64,000 bases of DNA from Hungatella_A sp034142505 (GTDB lineage: Bacteria; Bacillota; Clostridia; Lachnospirales; Lachnospiraceae). The stretch is from positions 124,001-188,000 of the forward strand of contig JAWZDV010000050.1 in the NCBI GenBank assembly GCA_034142505.1. The letters run 5' to 3'. A program made the translations under genes and the position numbers. This document shows positions 34,955 to 44,600 of this stretch, piece after piece; position 1 is the stretch's first letter; every line of letters begins with the position of its first letter. The notes below the pieces were generated by a model. It was not told where the DNA came from. It ran no database searches and saw only the letters and a program-made list of their open reading frames with translations.

Positions 34955-35734
34955 ATGAGTCAAGAGATATTGCGTAATTTTGATATATTTCTGCTGGTGT
35001 TCGCGCGGATGGCGGGGATGGTGCTGGTGAATCCGGTGTTTGGGCGGAAGGGCATTCCCATGAGAGTGAGGATGGGTCTGGTTCTGGCGCTCAGTGTGTT
35101 TGTGCTGCCCGCGGCTGAGACGGCGGGAGCCGGAGTTGGAGGGCTGACGACCGTTGGCATGGCGGACGCGCTGATCAAAGAGGTGTTGATGGGGCTGGTG
35201 ATTGGATATATCTTCCAGTTGTTTTTTTATATGATGTTTGTGGCCGGAGATCTGATGGATACGGTGTTTGGTTTTTCCATGGGTAAGGTGATGGACCCGG
35301 TGAGCGGGATTCAGTCGTCGGTGTTTTCCCAGTTTATCAATGTGTTTTTCTTTCTGTATTTTTTTGCAACGGGAAGTCATCTGTTGATGGTGAAAATATT
35401 TACCTACACCTATGAGGTGGTTCCGGTGGGAGTGACCGGATTTGTCAGTGAGGCGCTGCTGTCCTATATGATTGCGCTTTTTGGGACGGTGTTCAGTCTG
35501 GTGATCCGGCTGGCACTGCCGTTTGTGGCGGCGGAGTTTGTGCTGGAGGTGACCATGGGGGTGCTGATGAAGCTGATTCCCCAGATCCATGTGTTTGTGA
35601 TTAATATTCAGGCCAAGATTTTACTGGGTCTGGTGCTGATGCTGTTGTTTGCCTATCCGGTGGGTGGATTTATGGACGGGTATATCAGCAGTATGATGAG
35701 AGAAGTGCAGACGGTGATGATGGGATTCCAGTAG
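34955..35734 (+). CDS. fliR: Flagellar export gate protein FliR
   Basis: FliR completes the FliPQR channel and contacts FlhB. The protein has 259 residues, about six membrane helices, and the family segments LVFARMAGMVLVNPVFG and AGDLMDTVFGFSMGKVMDP. It lies between fliQ and flhB as in all flagellar operons. Confidence 0.95.
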   Translation: MSQEILRNFDIFLLVFARMAGMVLVNPVFGRKGIPMRVRMGLVLALSVFVLPAAETAGAGVGGLTTVGMADALIKEVLMGLVIGYIFQLFFYMMFVAGDLMDTVFGFSMGKVMDPVSGIQSSVFSQFINVFFFLYFFATGSHLLMVKIFTYTYEVVPVGVTGFVSEALLSYMIALFGTVFSLVIRLALPFVAAEFVLEVTMGVLMKLIPQIHVFVINIQAKILLGLVLMLLFAYPVGGFMDGYISSMMREVQTVMMGFQ

Positions 35735-35774
35735 GAATGGATGGGTATTTCCGCAGGAAAGGGGGGGATGATTG

Positions 35775-36839
35775 ATGGCGGCGGAGGAAAAGACTGAGAA
35801 AGCCACCCCGAAAAGGCGGCAGGACGAACGAAAAAAAGGTAACGTGTTTCAGAGCAGTGATGTGGCTGCTGTCATGAGTCTTCTTGTTCTGTTTAATTCC
35901 CTGGGAGCGCTGGCTCCGGGGATCTATCGAGATTTAAAAAGCAGTGTGGAGCTGTTTTTTTCTTATGCCGGTGACAAGCAGTTTTATCTGACGGATGCCA
36001 ATATCCAGGAGACGATGGGCAGGGCCATGATCTATTTCGCCAGGGCGGCGGTTCCGATTCTGCTGATTGGGGTGCTGACGGCGGTGATTGTCACATTTTT
36101 TCAGACAAGGATGTCATTTTCCTGGGAGGTTATGAAATTTAAGCTGGATAGGATCAGTCCGATTAAGGGATTTAAGCGGATGTTTTCTCTGCGTTCCCTG
36201 ATGGAACTGATCAAGGCGCTGGTGAAAATCTCCTGTCTGATCTGGGTGATTATTCTGTTCGTGAGAGAGCGGATGCATGAGTTTGCAAGGCTGATGGACG
36301 GAAGTGTGGCAGGGGCGGTTGCCTATACGGGGAAAACGGCGATCTCGCTGGTGAATACGGTGGGGATGGTCTTTTTGTTTGTGGCGGCTTTTGATTTTCT
36401 GTATCAGTGGTGGGAATATGAGAAGAACCTGAAGATGAGCAAACAGGAAATTAAGGACGAGTATAAGCAGATTGAAGGTGATCCGCAGATGAAATCCCGG
36501 ATCAGGGAACGGCAGCGTCAGATTGCGTCGAGGCGGATGATGCAGAATGTGCCCAATGCGGATGTGATTATACGAAATCCTACCCATTTTGCGGTGGCTC
36601 TGGGGTATGATTCCGGGAAACACCGGGCTCCGGTGGTTCTGGCCAAGGGCGCGGACCGGGTGGCTTTAAAGATCGTGGAGATCGGCGAGGAGAATGGGGT
36701 TTATATTATGGAGAATCCTCCACTGGCGAGAGGGTTGTTCGCGGCGGTAGAGGTGGATATGGAGATTCCGGAAGAGTATTACCAGACGGTGGCGCAGATT
36801 TTGGCCTTTGTTTATAAGCTTAAGGATAAGAAGGTTTAG
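35775..36839 (+). CDS. flhB: Flagellar export specificity switch FlhB
   Basis: FlhB gates the switch from rod/hook to filament substrates after self-cleavage. The ATG at 35775 behind AAAGGGGGGG gives 354 residues. The N-terminus EEKTEKATPKRRQDERKKG is diagnostic. Four membrane helices follow, then the cytoplasmic domain with the autocleavage site NPTH (N268-H271). This is the last flagellar gene of the window. No clear terminator is seen before the ftsE promoter. Confidence 0.97.
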   Translation: MAAEEKTEKATPKRRQDERKKGNVFQSSDVAAVMSLLVLFNSLGALAPGIYRDLKSSVELFFSYAGDKQFYLTDANIQETMGRAMIYFARAAVPILLIGVLTAVIVTFFQTRMSFSWEVMKFKLDRISPIKGFKRMFSLRSLMELIKALVKISCLIWVIILFVRERMHEFARLMDGSVAGAVAYTGKTAISLVNTVGMVFLFVAAFDFLYQWWEYEKNLKMSKQEIKDEYKQIEGDPQMKSRIRERQRQIASRRMMQNVPNADVIIRNPTHFAVALGYDSGKHRAPVVLAKGADRVALKIVEIGEENGVYIMENPPLARGLFAAVEVDMEIPEEYYQTVAQILAFVYKLKDKKV

Positions 36840-36866
36840 GGATGGCGTCTGGTGAAGAGGTAGCTG

Positions 36867-36895
36867 TTGTGATAAGGTGTATTATGTGGTAAGAT
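36867..36895 (+). promoter_or_regulatory. Probable sigma-A promoter of ftsEX
   Basis: TTGTGA (36867-36872), 17 bases, TAAGAT (36890-36895), placed 27 bases before the ftsE start in the only sizeable gap after flhB. Confidence 0.5.
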
Positions 36896-36921
36896 AATGC
36901 GTATGAGGAAAGAGGAGTTTC

Positions 36922-37620
36922 ATGGATAACCCGATGATTGTTTTGGACCATGTGACAAAGGTATACGGAGGAGGCCAGAAGGCGCTGGACGATGTGAGCC
37001 TGGAGATCAAGGCCGGGGAGTTCGTGTTTCTGACGGGGAACAGCGGAGCGGGGAAGACCACGCTTTTGGATCTGATTCTCAAGGAGACGGAGCCTACGAA
37101 GGGAAATGTGGTGGTCAATGGGATCTCGCTGAGTCAGCTGAAGGAACGTCAGATCTATCGCTACCGGCGGTTTATCGGGACGGTGTTTCAGGATTTTAAG
37201 CTGTTTCCTGATTTTACGGTGTATGAAAATGTAGCCTTTGCCCAGAGGGTGATGGAGGCGGAGCCGAAGGAGATGAAGGTCAGCGTGCGTGACGCTTTGT
37301 TTCGGGTGGGGCTAGAGAAGAAGGCTTCCTGTTATCCGGGACAGTTATCCGGCGGGGAGAAGCAGAGGACGGCGCTTGCCAGAGCTATGGTGAACCGGCC
37401 GGTGCTTTTGCTGGCGGATGAACCTACGGGGAACCTGGATCAGAGGAACGCGGAGGATATCATGCGTCTTCTGGAGAAGATCAATGAGCAGGGGACTACG
37501 ATTTTGACGGTGACTCACAATCTGGATCTGGTGAAGGTGATGCATAAGAGAGAGATTTCCATCCGGTACGGGAAGGTGATCCGGGATAACAGCATGGGAG
37601 GTCTGGCGTATGAGTTTTAG
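36922..37620 (+). CDS. ftsE: Cell-division ABC ATPase FtsE
   Basis: FtsE is the ATPase of the FtsEX complex, which uses ATP to activate peptidoglycan hydrolases during division or elongation rather than to transport a solute. The 232-residue protein shows Walker A GNSGAGKTT, the signature LSGGEKQRTALARAM and Walker B LLLADEPTGNLD. It overlaps ftsX by 11 bases, the usual gene pair. Confidence 0.95.
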   Translation: MDNPMIVLDHVTKVYGGGQKALDDVSLEIKAGEFVFLTGNSGAGKTTLLDLILKETEPTKGNVVVNGISLSQLKERQIYRYRRFIGTVFQDFKLFPDFTVYENVAFAQRVMEAEPKEMKVSVRDALFRVGLEKKASCYPGQLSGGEKQRTALARAMVNRPVLLLADEPTGNLDQRNAEDIMRLLEKINEQGTTILTVTHNLDLVKVMHKREISIRYGKVIRDNSMGGLAYEF

Positions 37621-38521
37621 AACCTGGCGTTATCTGTATCGGCTTGGATTTCGGAATCTGTGGTATCACAAGGTGTATTCTATGGCGGCGGTGCTGACGA
37701 TGTCGGCCTGCATTTTCCTCTTTGGAATCTTTTTTCTGACGGTGCTGAATGTGGACAGTGTGTTGGAGAAAACAGAGGAGGACGTCTATGTGGCGGTCTT
37801 CTTTGAAAAGGATGTGTCCCAGGAAGTGGTTGAGGAGGTTGGGAAAGAGATCAGGAACCGGCCGGAGGTGCTGCGGACGGTTTATACGTCGGCGGATGAT
37901 GCCTGGGATGAGTTTCGTGCCGGATATTTTGAGGAGACGGAGCTGCTGGAAGGGATTTTTGAAGATGACAATCCGCTGGCGGAATCCAGTCATTATCAGG
38001 TGTACATGAAGGGGATTGAGCAGCAGGAGTCCTTTGTGGAGTACGTGAAGGGGCTGGAGGGCGTGCGGACGGTGACTCATTCGGCTGATACGGTGCAGGC
38101 GCTGTTGAAGATCAAGACGGTGGTGTCCAGAGTGGCGGCGGGGAGCGCGGGGATTCTGGTGCTGATCTCGGTGCTGCTGATTCATAACACGCTGTCGGTG
38201 GTGATCGAGGCGCAGAAGGAAAAGGTGCATGTGATGCGGCTGATGGGGGCCAGGGAGGCGTTTATCAAGGTGCCGTTTTGTGTGCAGGCTTTTGTGATGG
38301 CGCTTCTGGGGCTGTGTGTTCCGCTGCTGCTGTTGTTTGGATGTTACCGGTGGGGGATTGGACTGGTGTCGTCGGGACTGCAGCTGACCGGGGGCGGAGT
38401 GAGTCTGCTGCCCTGGGAGGCGGTATTTTTGCAGCTGACCGGGGCCTGTGTGCTGCTTGGCGTTGTGACGGGACTGGTTGGAGCGGTATCGGTGATGGGA
38501 AAATTGAAGAAAGGGCGATAG
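37610..38521 (+). CDS. ftsX: Cell-division permease-like protein FtsX
   Basis: FtsX is the membrane half of FtsEX. The 303-residue protein has one N-terminal membrane helix (about 22-44), a large extracellular domain (about 45-165) that contacts hydrolases, and three further helices. The N-terminal segment RLGFRNLWYHKVYSMAAVLTM is typical. The start lies within ftsE, so translation is coupled. Confidence 0.94.
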   Translation: MSFRTWRYLYRLGFRNLWYHKVYSMAAVLTMSACIFLFGIFFLTVLNVDSVLEKTEEDVYVAVFFEKDVSQEVVEEVGKEIRNRPEVLRTVYTSADDAWDEFRAGYFEETELLEGIFEDDNPLAESSHYQVYMKGIEQQESFVEYVKGLEGVRTVTHSADTVQALLKIKTVVSRVAAGSAGILVLISVLLIHNTLSVVIEAQKEKVHVMRLMGAREAFIKVPFCVQAFVMALLGLCVPLLLLFGCYRWGIGLVSSGLQLTGGGVSLLPWEAVFLQLTGACVLLGVVTGLVGAVSVMGKLKKGR

Positions 38522-38556
38522 GTTGTTGAACCGGAGCCTGGTCTGGGAGGAGTTGA

Positions 38557-39198
38557 ATGTTGATGACGAAAGAGGAACTGGCTCTGGAAGTGGTGGAGCG
38601 TTTGAAGAAGGAGTACCCAGAGGCGGGATGTACGCTGGATTATAACCAGGCGTGGAAGCTGCTGGTGAGCGTACGGCTGGCGGCACAGTGCACGGACGCG
38701 AGAGTGAATGTGGTGGTGCAGGATCTGTATGCCAAATATCCGGATGTGGAAGCATTGGCGGAGGCGCCGGTGGAGGAGATTGAGAAGATTGTGAAGCCCT
38801 GCGGGCTGGGGCATAGTAAGGCCAGGGATATCAGTGCCTGTATGAAGATGATCCGGGATGAATTCGGAGGGAAGGTGCCGGATGATTTTGACGCGTTGAT
38901 GAAGCTGCCGGGGGTGGGGCGGAAGAGCGCAAACCTGATTATGGGGGATGTGTTTGGGAAGCCGGCGATTGTGACGGACACCCACTGCATCCGGCTGGTG
39001 AACCGGATTGGTCTGGTGGATGGCGTGAAGGAGCCAAAGAAGGTGGAGATGGCGCTGTGGAAACTGATTCCGCCGGAGGAAGGCAGTGATTTCTGCCATC
39101 GGCTGGTGTTTCATGGAAGAGATGTATGCACGGCGCGGACAAAGCCGTTTTGTGACAGGTGCTGTTTGAGTGATATTTGCGGGAAGTTTGGATTGTAG
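38557..39198 (+). CDS. nth: Endonuclease III (DNA glycosylase/AP lyase)
   Basis: Nth removes oxidised pyrimidines and cleaves at the abasic site. The 213-residue protein has the helix-hairpin-helix LPGVGRKSA with catalytic Lys (K123), the catalytic Asp (D141, in VTDTHC) and a C-terminal 4Fe-4S cluster loop with C191, C199, C202 and C208. An ATG two codons later is an equally possible start. It lies alone behind ftsX. Confidence 0.96.
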   Translation: MLMTKEELALEVVERLKKEYPEAGCTLDYNQAWKLLVSVRLAAQCTDARVNVVVQDLYAKYPDVEALAEAPVEEIEKIVKPCGLGHSKARDISACMKMIRDEFGGKVPDDFDALMKLPGVGRKSANLIMGDVFGKPAIVTDTHCIRLVNRIGLVDGVKEPKKVEMALWKLIPPEEGSDFCHRLVFHGRDVCTARTKPFCDRCCLSDICGKFGL

Positions 39199-39263
39199 AA
39201 GGAGTTTTGGTCCGGCCGACTGTCTGGCTGAAATGGAATGTTTGAGAGAAAGAAGGCTGTGTG

Positions 39264-39518
39264 ATGGGTGAGATCGCGAATTTAGTGAATATTGGCGAGG
39301 TTGTGGAGAAACAGCTGGCGGACGTGGGGATTACGACGTTTGAGCAGTTGAAGGAGATCGGGAGTAAGCAGGCCTGGCTGAGGATTAAGGCGATTGATGA
39401 CTCGGCTTGCATTCACCGGCTGCTGGCAATGGAGGGGGCGATCCGGGGAGTGAAGAAGAAGGATCTGCCGGAGGATGTGAAAGAGGATTTGCGTGAGTTT
39501 TACCGGGCGGCGAAATAA
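39264..39518 (+). CDS. TfoX/Sxy C-terminal-domain protein
   Basis: The 84-residue protein corresponds to the C-terminal helical domain of TfoX/Sxy alone: LVNIGEVVEKQLADVGITT, then LRIKAIDDSACIHRLLAMEGAIRG. The fold is helix-hairpin-helix-like. In gamma-proteobacteria TfoX controls competence, but free C-terminal domains are common in Firmicutes and their role is unknown. A GTG one codon upstream is possible. Confidence 0.83.
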   Translation: MGEIANLVNIGEVVEKQLADVGITTFEQLKEIGSKQAWLRIKAIDDSACIHRLLAMEGAIRGVKKKDLPEDVKEDLREFYRAAK

Positions 39519-39525
39519 ATAATTA

Positions 39526-39581
39526 AAACTTCCTTAGAGTAACCAGGTATGGTAAACTATAAGGGAGTTTTTATTTTTATA
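39526..39581 (+). terminator. Rho-independent terminator after the TfoX-domain gene
   Basis: AAAACTTCCTTA (39526-39537) pairs with TAAGGGAGTTTT (39561-39572), one G-U pair, followed by a T-rich tract. It separates the repair/TfoX genes from the SMC operon. The A run on the other side would let it work in both directions. Confidence 0.8.
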
Positions 39582-39620
39582 GAGAGAAATTAGTATAGAG
39601 AGAGAAGAACATACAAATTC

Positions 39621-41000
39621 ATGAAACAACTATTAAATGAGATTCCTGATTCATTCTGGAGCCTGTTTCGCTCCAAAAACCGTCCTATTTATATAGAAGC
39701 TTTGCTGCAGATTAATGAAGAATACCAGTATAGCAATTATTTTTTGTCGCGGGAGATCTGTATCCAGACGCTTAGTGACTATTTTTCTAAGCAGAAGATC
39801 TTTCTGGAGCAGGATGAGATGGAGGATGATTTTGACCTGCTGGAGCCGATGGCGACAAGGATCTTAAACTGGCTTTTACGGGCCGGGTGGCTGCGGAAGG
39901 TGGATGATTATTATTCAATGACCGTCAATATTGTCATACCGGATTATGCGGCTGTGTTTGTGGACGCGTTTACCCAGTTGTGCAGTGATGATGGGGATGC
40001 AACACAGGTGTATATTCAGAATATTTATGCAATTCTGTTCTCGTTTAAAAATGATCCGCAGGCGAATTTATCGCTGTTGAAGACGGCGCTGATTAATACC
40101 AGGAAACTGAATAAAACATTGCAGGATATGCTTCATAATATGGACAAATTTTTTGCAAGCCTTCTGGAAAAGGGGTTTTATGGGGATTTGCTGAGGGAGC
40201 ATCTGGATGGTTATGTGGAAGAGATTGTCCGCAGGAAATACCATATCTTGAAGACGTCGGACAACTTCTATCTCTACAAGACGGACATCAAGCTGTGGCT
40301 CAATGAGATGCGTCAGAATCCGGAATGGCTTTCTGAAATCTGTGAGCGGAATTGGCGGATGCGTGGGAAGAGCGTGGAAGTGACGGATGTTTTGGAACAG
40401 ATTGATTTGATTGAACGGGGATTTGACGATATTGAGCACCGGATTGCCAATATGGACAAGGAGCATTCCAAGTATATCCGGGCGACGGTGACAAGACTGA
40501 ACTACCTGTTAAATGAGGAGGACAACATGAAGGGGATGGTGATCCAGCTTTTGAATCATTTGTCCATGTCCGGGAGACAGGAGGAAGAACTTGCGGAGAT
40601 TGGCGGGATGATGAATCTGTCACAGTTTACGATTCTGTCGGACCAGTCGCTCTATAAACCGCGCAGGCCAAGGCAGAATTTCACAGAGAATTTAGGGGCG
40701 GATGAAGAGCCGGAGGAGCTGTCGAAGGACGAGATTCTAAAGCTGAATAAAATCCGCACCCGGTACAGCAAGAAAGAGATTGAGGAGTTTGTATTTTCCC
40801 ATATGAGAGAGGGGCGGATGGAAGTGACGTTTGATACGGTTTCCACCGACGAGGACTTTGAGAAACTGGTGCTGGCGTATGATTATTCTATTAGGAAGGA
40901 CAGTCCGTACCGGGTGAGGGAGGAAGAGACGGAAGCAATTGATAACGGGAGGTACCGTTATCCGAAGCTGGTGTTTGAGAAGAAGAGGAAGATGAAATGA
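39621..41000 (+). CDS. Wadjet JetA / MksF-like kleisin subunit (DUF5716-type)
   Basis: This is the first of three overlapping genes that together form an SMC-type complex. The 459-residue protein begins QLLNEIPDSFWSLFRSKNR with a winged-helix-like N-terminal region, has a long helical middle (about 150-330) and a C-terminal region beginning near DEILKLNKIRTRYSKKEIEEFV. This matches the JetA proteins of type III-like Wadjet systems, and the kleisin role is known from that family. The stop overlaps the next start by four bases. Confidence 0.78.
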   Translation: MKQLLNEIPDSFWSLFRSKNRPIYIEALLQINEEYQYSNYFLSREICIQTLSDYFSKQKIFLEQDEMEDDFDLLEPMATRILNWLLRAGWLRKVDDYYSMTVNIVIPDYAAVFVDAFTQLCSDDGDATQVYIQNIYAILFSFKNDPQANLSLLKTALINTRKLNKTLQDMLHNMDKFFASLLEKGFYGDLLREHLDGYVEEIVRRKYHILKTSDNFYLYKTDIKLWLNEMRQNPEWLSEICERNWRMRGKSVEVTDVLEQIDLIERGFDDIEHRIANMDKEHSKYIRATVTRLNYLLNEEDNMKGMVIQLLNHLSMSGRQEEELAEIGGMMNLSQFTILSDQSLYKPRRPRQNFTENLGADEEPEELSKDEILKLNKIRTRYSKKEIEEFVFSHMREGRMEVTFDTVSTDEDFEKLVLAYDYSIRKDSPYRVREEETEAIDNGRYRYPKLVFEKKRKMK

Positions 41001-41614
41001 TAAATTACTATGAGGAGCTGGCGCCGGAGGAGCAGTGGAAGGTGACGCAGTCGATTCAGTTGTTGTATAAACAGACATTTCTGCTGGAGCGGAAATATGA
41101 TAAGAAGACGGGAAGATTTCAGGGAAACCGGGATTTTTATATTTGTAATAAGCACCTGGAATTTATACGGGAGTATTTTCAGGTGATGGGGATTGAAGTG
41201 ATGGAGAACAGCCAGCTGGGGGTGATTTACATCCGGGGCGAGGCGGTGGTGGGCGAGAAGCTGCCGAAGCTGGCTACCCTGTATCTGCTGATCTTAAAGC
41301 TGATTTATGATGAGCAGATGGCTTCCGTGTCGTCGTCGGTGAATGTGTATACGACGCTCAGCGACATGCATGAGAGATTGGGGAATTACCGGCTGTTTAA
41401 GAAGCAGCCGTCGCCTACGGATATCCGGCGGACGGTGTCTTTGTTAAAAAAATATCAGATCATAGAGCCGCTGGAAATGATGGATGATCTGGATGGTCAT
41501 AGCCGGATTATCATATATCCGTGCATCAATGTGGTGCTGTTTGGGGATGATGTGCGGGGGCTTCTGGAATCTTATGGGGAAGGAGAGGACGAGGATGACG
41601 AAACCGAGATTTGA
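40997..41614 (+). CDS. Wadjet JetB / MksE-like KITE subunit (DUF4194/DUF6063-type)
   Basis: The 205-residue protein has the tandem winged-helix look of KITE subunits: an N-terminal helical part (YYEELAPEEQWKVTQSIQLL), a strand pair ending GVIYIRGE, and a second winged helix (PTDIRRTVSLLKKYQIIEPL). An acidic tail closes it. The gene starts on the last bases of the JetA-like gene and ends inside the JetC-like gene, consistent with fixed subunit ratios. The DUF label cannot be settled by eye. Confidence 0.72.
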   Translation: MINYYEELAPEEQWKVTQSIQLLYKQTFLLERKYDKKTGRFQGNRDFYICNKHLEFIREYFQVMGIEVMENSQLGVIYIRGEAVVGEKLPKLATLYLLILKLIYDEQMASVSSSVNVYTTLSDMHERLGNYRLFKKQPSPTDIRRTVSLLKKYQIIEPLEMMDDLDGHSRIIIYPCINVVLFGDDVRGLLESYGEGEDEDDETEI

Positions 41615-44600
41615 GGCATTGTCAAGAATCTGCCTGAATAATTGGCATTATATAAAGCATAAAACATTGTCCTTCAGCGAAGGGGTTAACTTTTTCACTG
41701 GGCATTCGGGGAGCGGGAAATCGACGGTGATTGACGCTATGCAAATTGTGTTATATGCCAATACGGACGGGCGCGGATTTTTTAATAAAGCGGCGGCGGA
41801 TGATTCGGACCGGAATTTGATCGAGTATCTGCGGGGAATGATTAATATCGGGGAAAATAATGAGTTTGCGTATCTTCGGAATCAGAATTTTTCTTCTACA
41901 ATTGTGCTGGAGCTGCGGCAGACGGATACGGGGGAATGCCAGTGCGTGGGCGTGGTGTTTGATGTGGAGACGGCGTCCAATGAGATTTCCAGGATGTTTT
42001 TCTGGCATAAGGGGAGGATTCCGGATCATGAATACCGGATCGGCGCCGGGAATAAGATGGCGTTGGAGCCGGATATGGAGCAGCAGACTTTGAGCCTTGG
42101 CTTATCAGATGCTGATTTTACGACAGGGGAGGAGAATTCCGGGGAAAAAAGGAGTGGAAAGAATCGGCTGTCTGGTGACCGTGCCATGTCCACAGACGAG
42201 GTGAAGGAATTTCTGGTTCGGAATTTTTCGAAGGAAGAGTGTTATTACGGGAGTCACAATGAGAGATTCCGAAAGCAGCTGTATGACATTTACCTGGGGG
42301 GACTGGATTCGGAGAAGTTTCCGCTGCTGTTTAAGAGGGCGATACCGTTTCGGATGAATATCAAACTGGAAGAGTTTGTGAAAGAGTATATCTGCATGGA
42401 GCAGGACATCCATATTGAGGATATGCAGGAAAGCGTGATGCAGTATGGGCGGATGAGGAAGAAAATCGAGGATACGTGCCGGGAGATTGAGCAGCTGAAG
42501 GGGATCTGCGGGCAGTATGAAAAGGTGCGGGAGGCGAGAAATACCATCGACACCTACCGGTATTATGTGCAGAAGCTGGATATTTTACAGTCAAGGCGGG
42601 TAGCCAAGGCGGTCCAGGAGAGAATTCGGCTGACGGGGGAGGAACTGGCGAAGCGGCAGGTGGAGAAGGAGAAGCTGGAGAACGAGATCAGGGAGCTTAC
42701 CGGTAAGAGCGATGAGCTGCTGAGACAGATTTCCGCATCGGGGTATGAGGAGCTGAAGGCGCAGCTGGCGTCTTTGAATGAACTGGTGGAACGGCTGGGG
42801 AACAGCAAGGCGCGGTGGGAGACGACGGCGTCCGCTCTTCGCGTCTGGACGGACCAGGATGTGACCTCTAACCGGACGATCTGGGACATTGAAGCATTTT
42901 CCGATGGGAGTATTACGGAGGAAGGGATTGTCCGTTTAAAGAAGGATATCGGGGAAATGCTGGCGGATGTGGATAAGCAGCGGCAGGAGGCGAACGGGAT
43001 TCTCCGGGATTTGAAGCGGCGGGAGCAGCAGGCCAGGGAGGAACTGGAGCAGCTGAAGGCTGGAAATAAGGCTTACCCAAAGGAATTGGAGCAGGCCCGG
43101 ACGATTCTGCAGAACCGGCTGTATCAGGAGACGGGGAAGAGTGTGGCGGTGGAGATACTGGCGGATTTGATGGACATCAAAAACGACCAGTGGAGAAATG
43201 CCGTTGAGGGGTATCTGGGCGGCAATAAGCTGTCGCTGATTGTGGAGCCGAGGTATGCAAAGACGGCGATGAAGATTTATGGGGAACTGGATAAACAGAG
43301 ATATTACCGGGTTGCGGTGCTGGATACGGAGAAGGTGATGCAGGACAGCCACGTGGTGATGGAGGGGGCATTGGCGGAGGAAGTCAGCGTCCGGAGAGAG
43401 TATGCCCAGGCGTATGTGGATTTTCTGCTGGGAAAGGTTGTGAAGTGTGAAGGGACCTTGGAGTTAAGGAAGTGTAAGATTGGGATTACGAAGGACTGTG
43501 TGTTGTACCACAGCTATCGGATTCAGCATATTAACCCGGATCAGTATACGAAGTTTGCTTATATTGGGAAGAGCAGTGTGCGGCAGAGAATCAAGCTGCT
43601 GGAGAAGACGATTCAGGAGATTGGGGAGGAGAGAGAACCGCAGTGGGAGATTCTGCGGGAGTGCGAAGAGATCCTGAAACTGGAAGGGATGGGACATGAG
43701 GTGTCGGTGTATCTGGAGTGGAAGGCGGATATGGAGGCGCTGGCGAAGAAAAAGGGGGAGCAGAAGAAGCTGCATGAGAAGCTGGAGGGATTGAAAGCGG
43801 GGGATGTGGAAGCCTGGGAGAAGGAACGACAGGCTTTGATGGAACTGTGCGAGGCCAGGAAGGACGTGCTGCGGGAGAATGAGAGGCTGATTTATGATGG
43901 GGAGAATGCGCTTAAAAAGGACCGGGATGAGGCGGTCCGGACACAGGAAGAGCTGGTCCTTAAGGAGCGGGGGTTGGAGGATGAGTGGAAGGAGCCGGAG
44001 GCGGCGGAGGAATCTCTGCGGGCAGAGCTGGCGAAGCGGAACAACACCAGATATGACCTGATGGGAAATGAATATGGGGCGAAGCTTTTGAAGGCGGTGG
44101 AGAAGAAGGATGAGGAGAAGCAGCGGCTGACGGACTTGCGCGGGGAGTATCTGCGGACGTATCTGAACCGGAATTTTTCCCTTTCTTCGGAGGACAACCA
44201 GGAATATGAAAAGCTGCTGGAGAAGCTGAGCTGCGACCGTTTGGAGGAATACAGGAAGAGTGCCACGGAGCAGGCGCGGTCGGCGGTGGAGCATTTTAAA
44301 GATGACTTTATGTATAAAATCCGCAGCGCGATCCGGGAAGCGCTGATCCGGAAAGATGAGTTAAACCGGGTGATAAGTGGGCTGGATTTTGGAAAAGATA
44401 AGTATCAGTTCTATATTGGCAAAAACAAAGGGCCGGATGGGCGGTTTTATGATATGTTTATGGCGGATTCGCTGGAGATCAATCCGGCACAGCTGGATGT
44501 ATCCATGGATAATCAGCTGGATTTCTTTACCATGGAGCATGAGAACCACTATGGACAGATGATCAATGAACTGATCAACATCTTCATCCCGCCGGATCAT

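Noticed and set aside
34634..35590. Open minus-strand frame opposite fliQ-fliR
   Set aside because: His/Gln/Asn-rich shadow of membrane-protein codons; fliQ and fliR are certain.
37496..38755. Open minus-strand frame of about 419 codons opposite ftsX and nth
   Set aside because: It spans two well-supported plus-strand genes and encodes a Pro/His/Gln-rich low-complexity product.
41484..41594. N-terminal extension of the JetC-like protein
   Set aside because: It would lie inside the JetB-like gene. The SMC Walker A region is at the correct distance from the ATG at 41595, which has its own ribosome-binding site.
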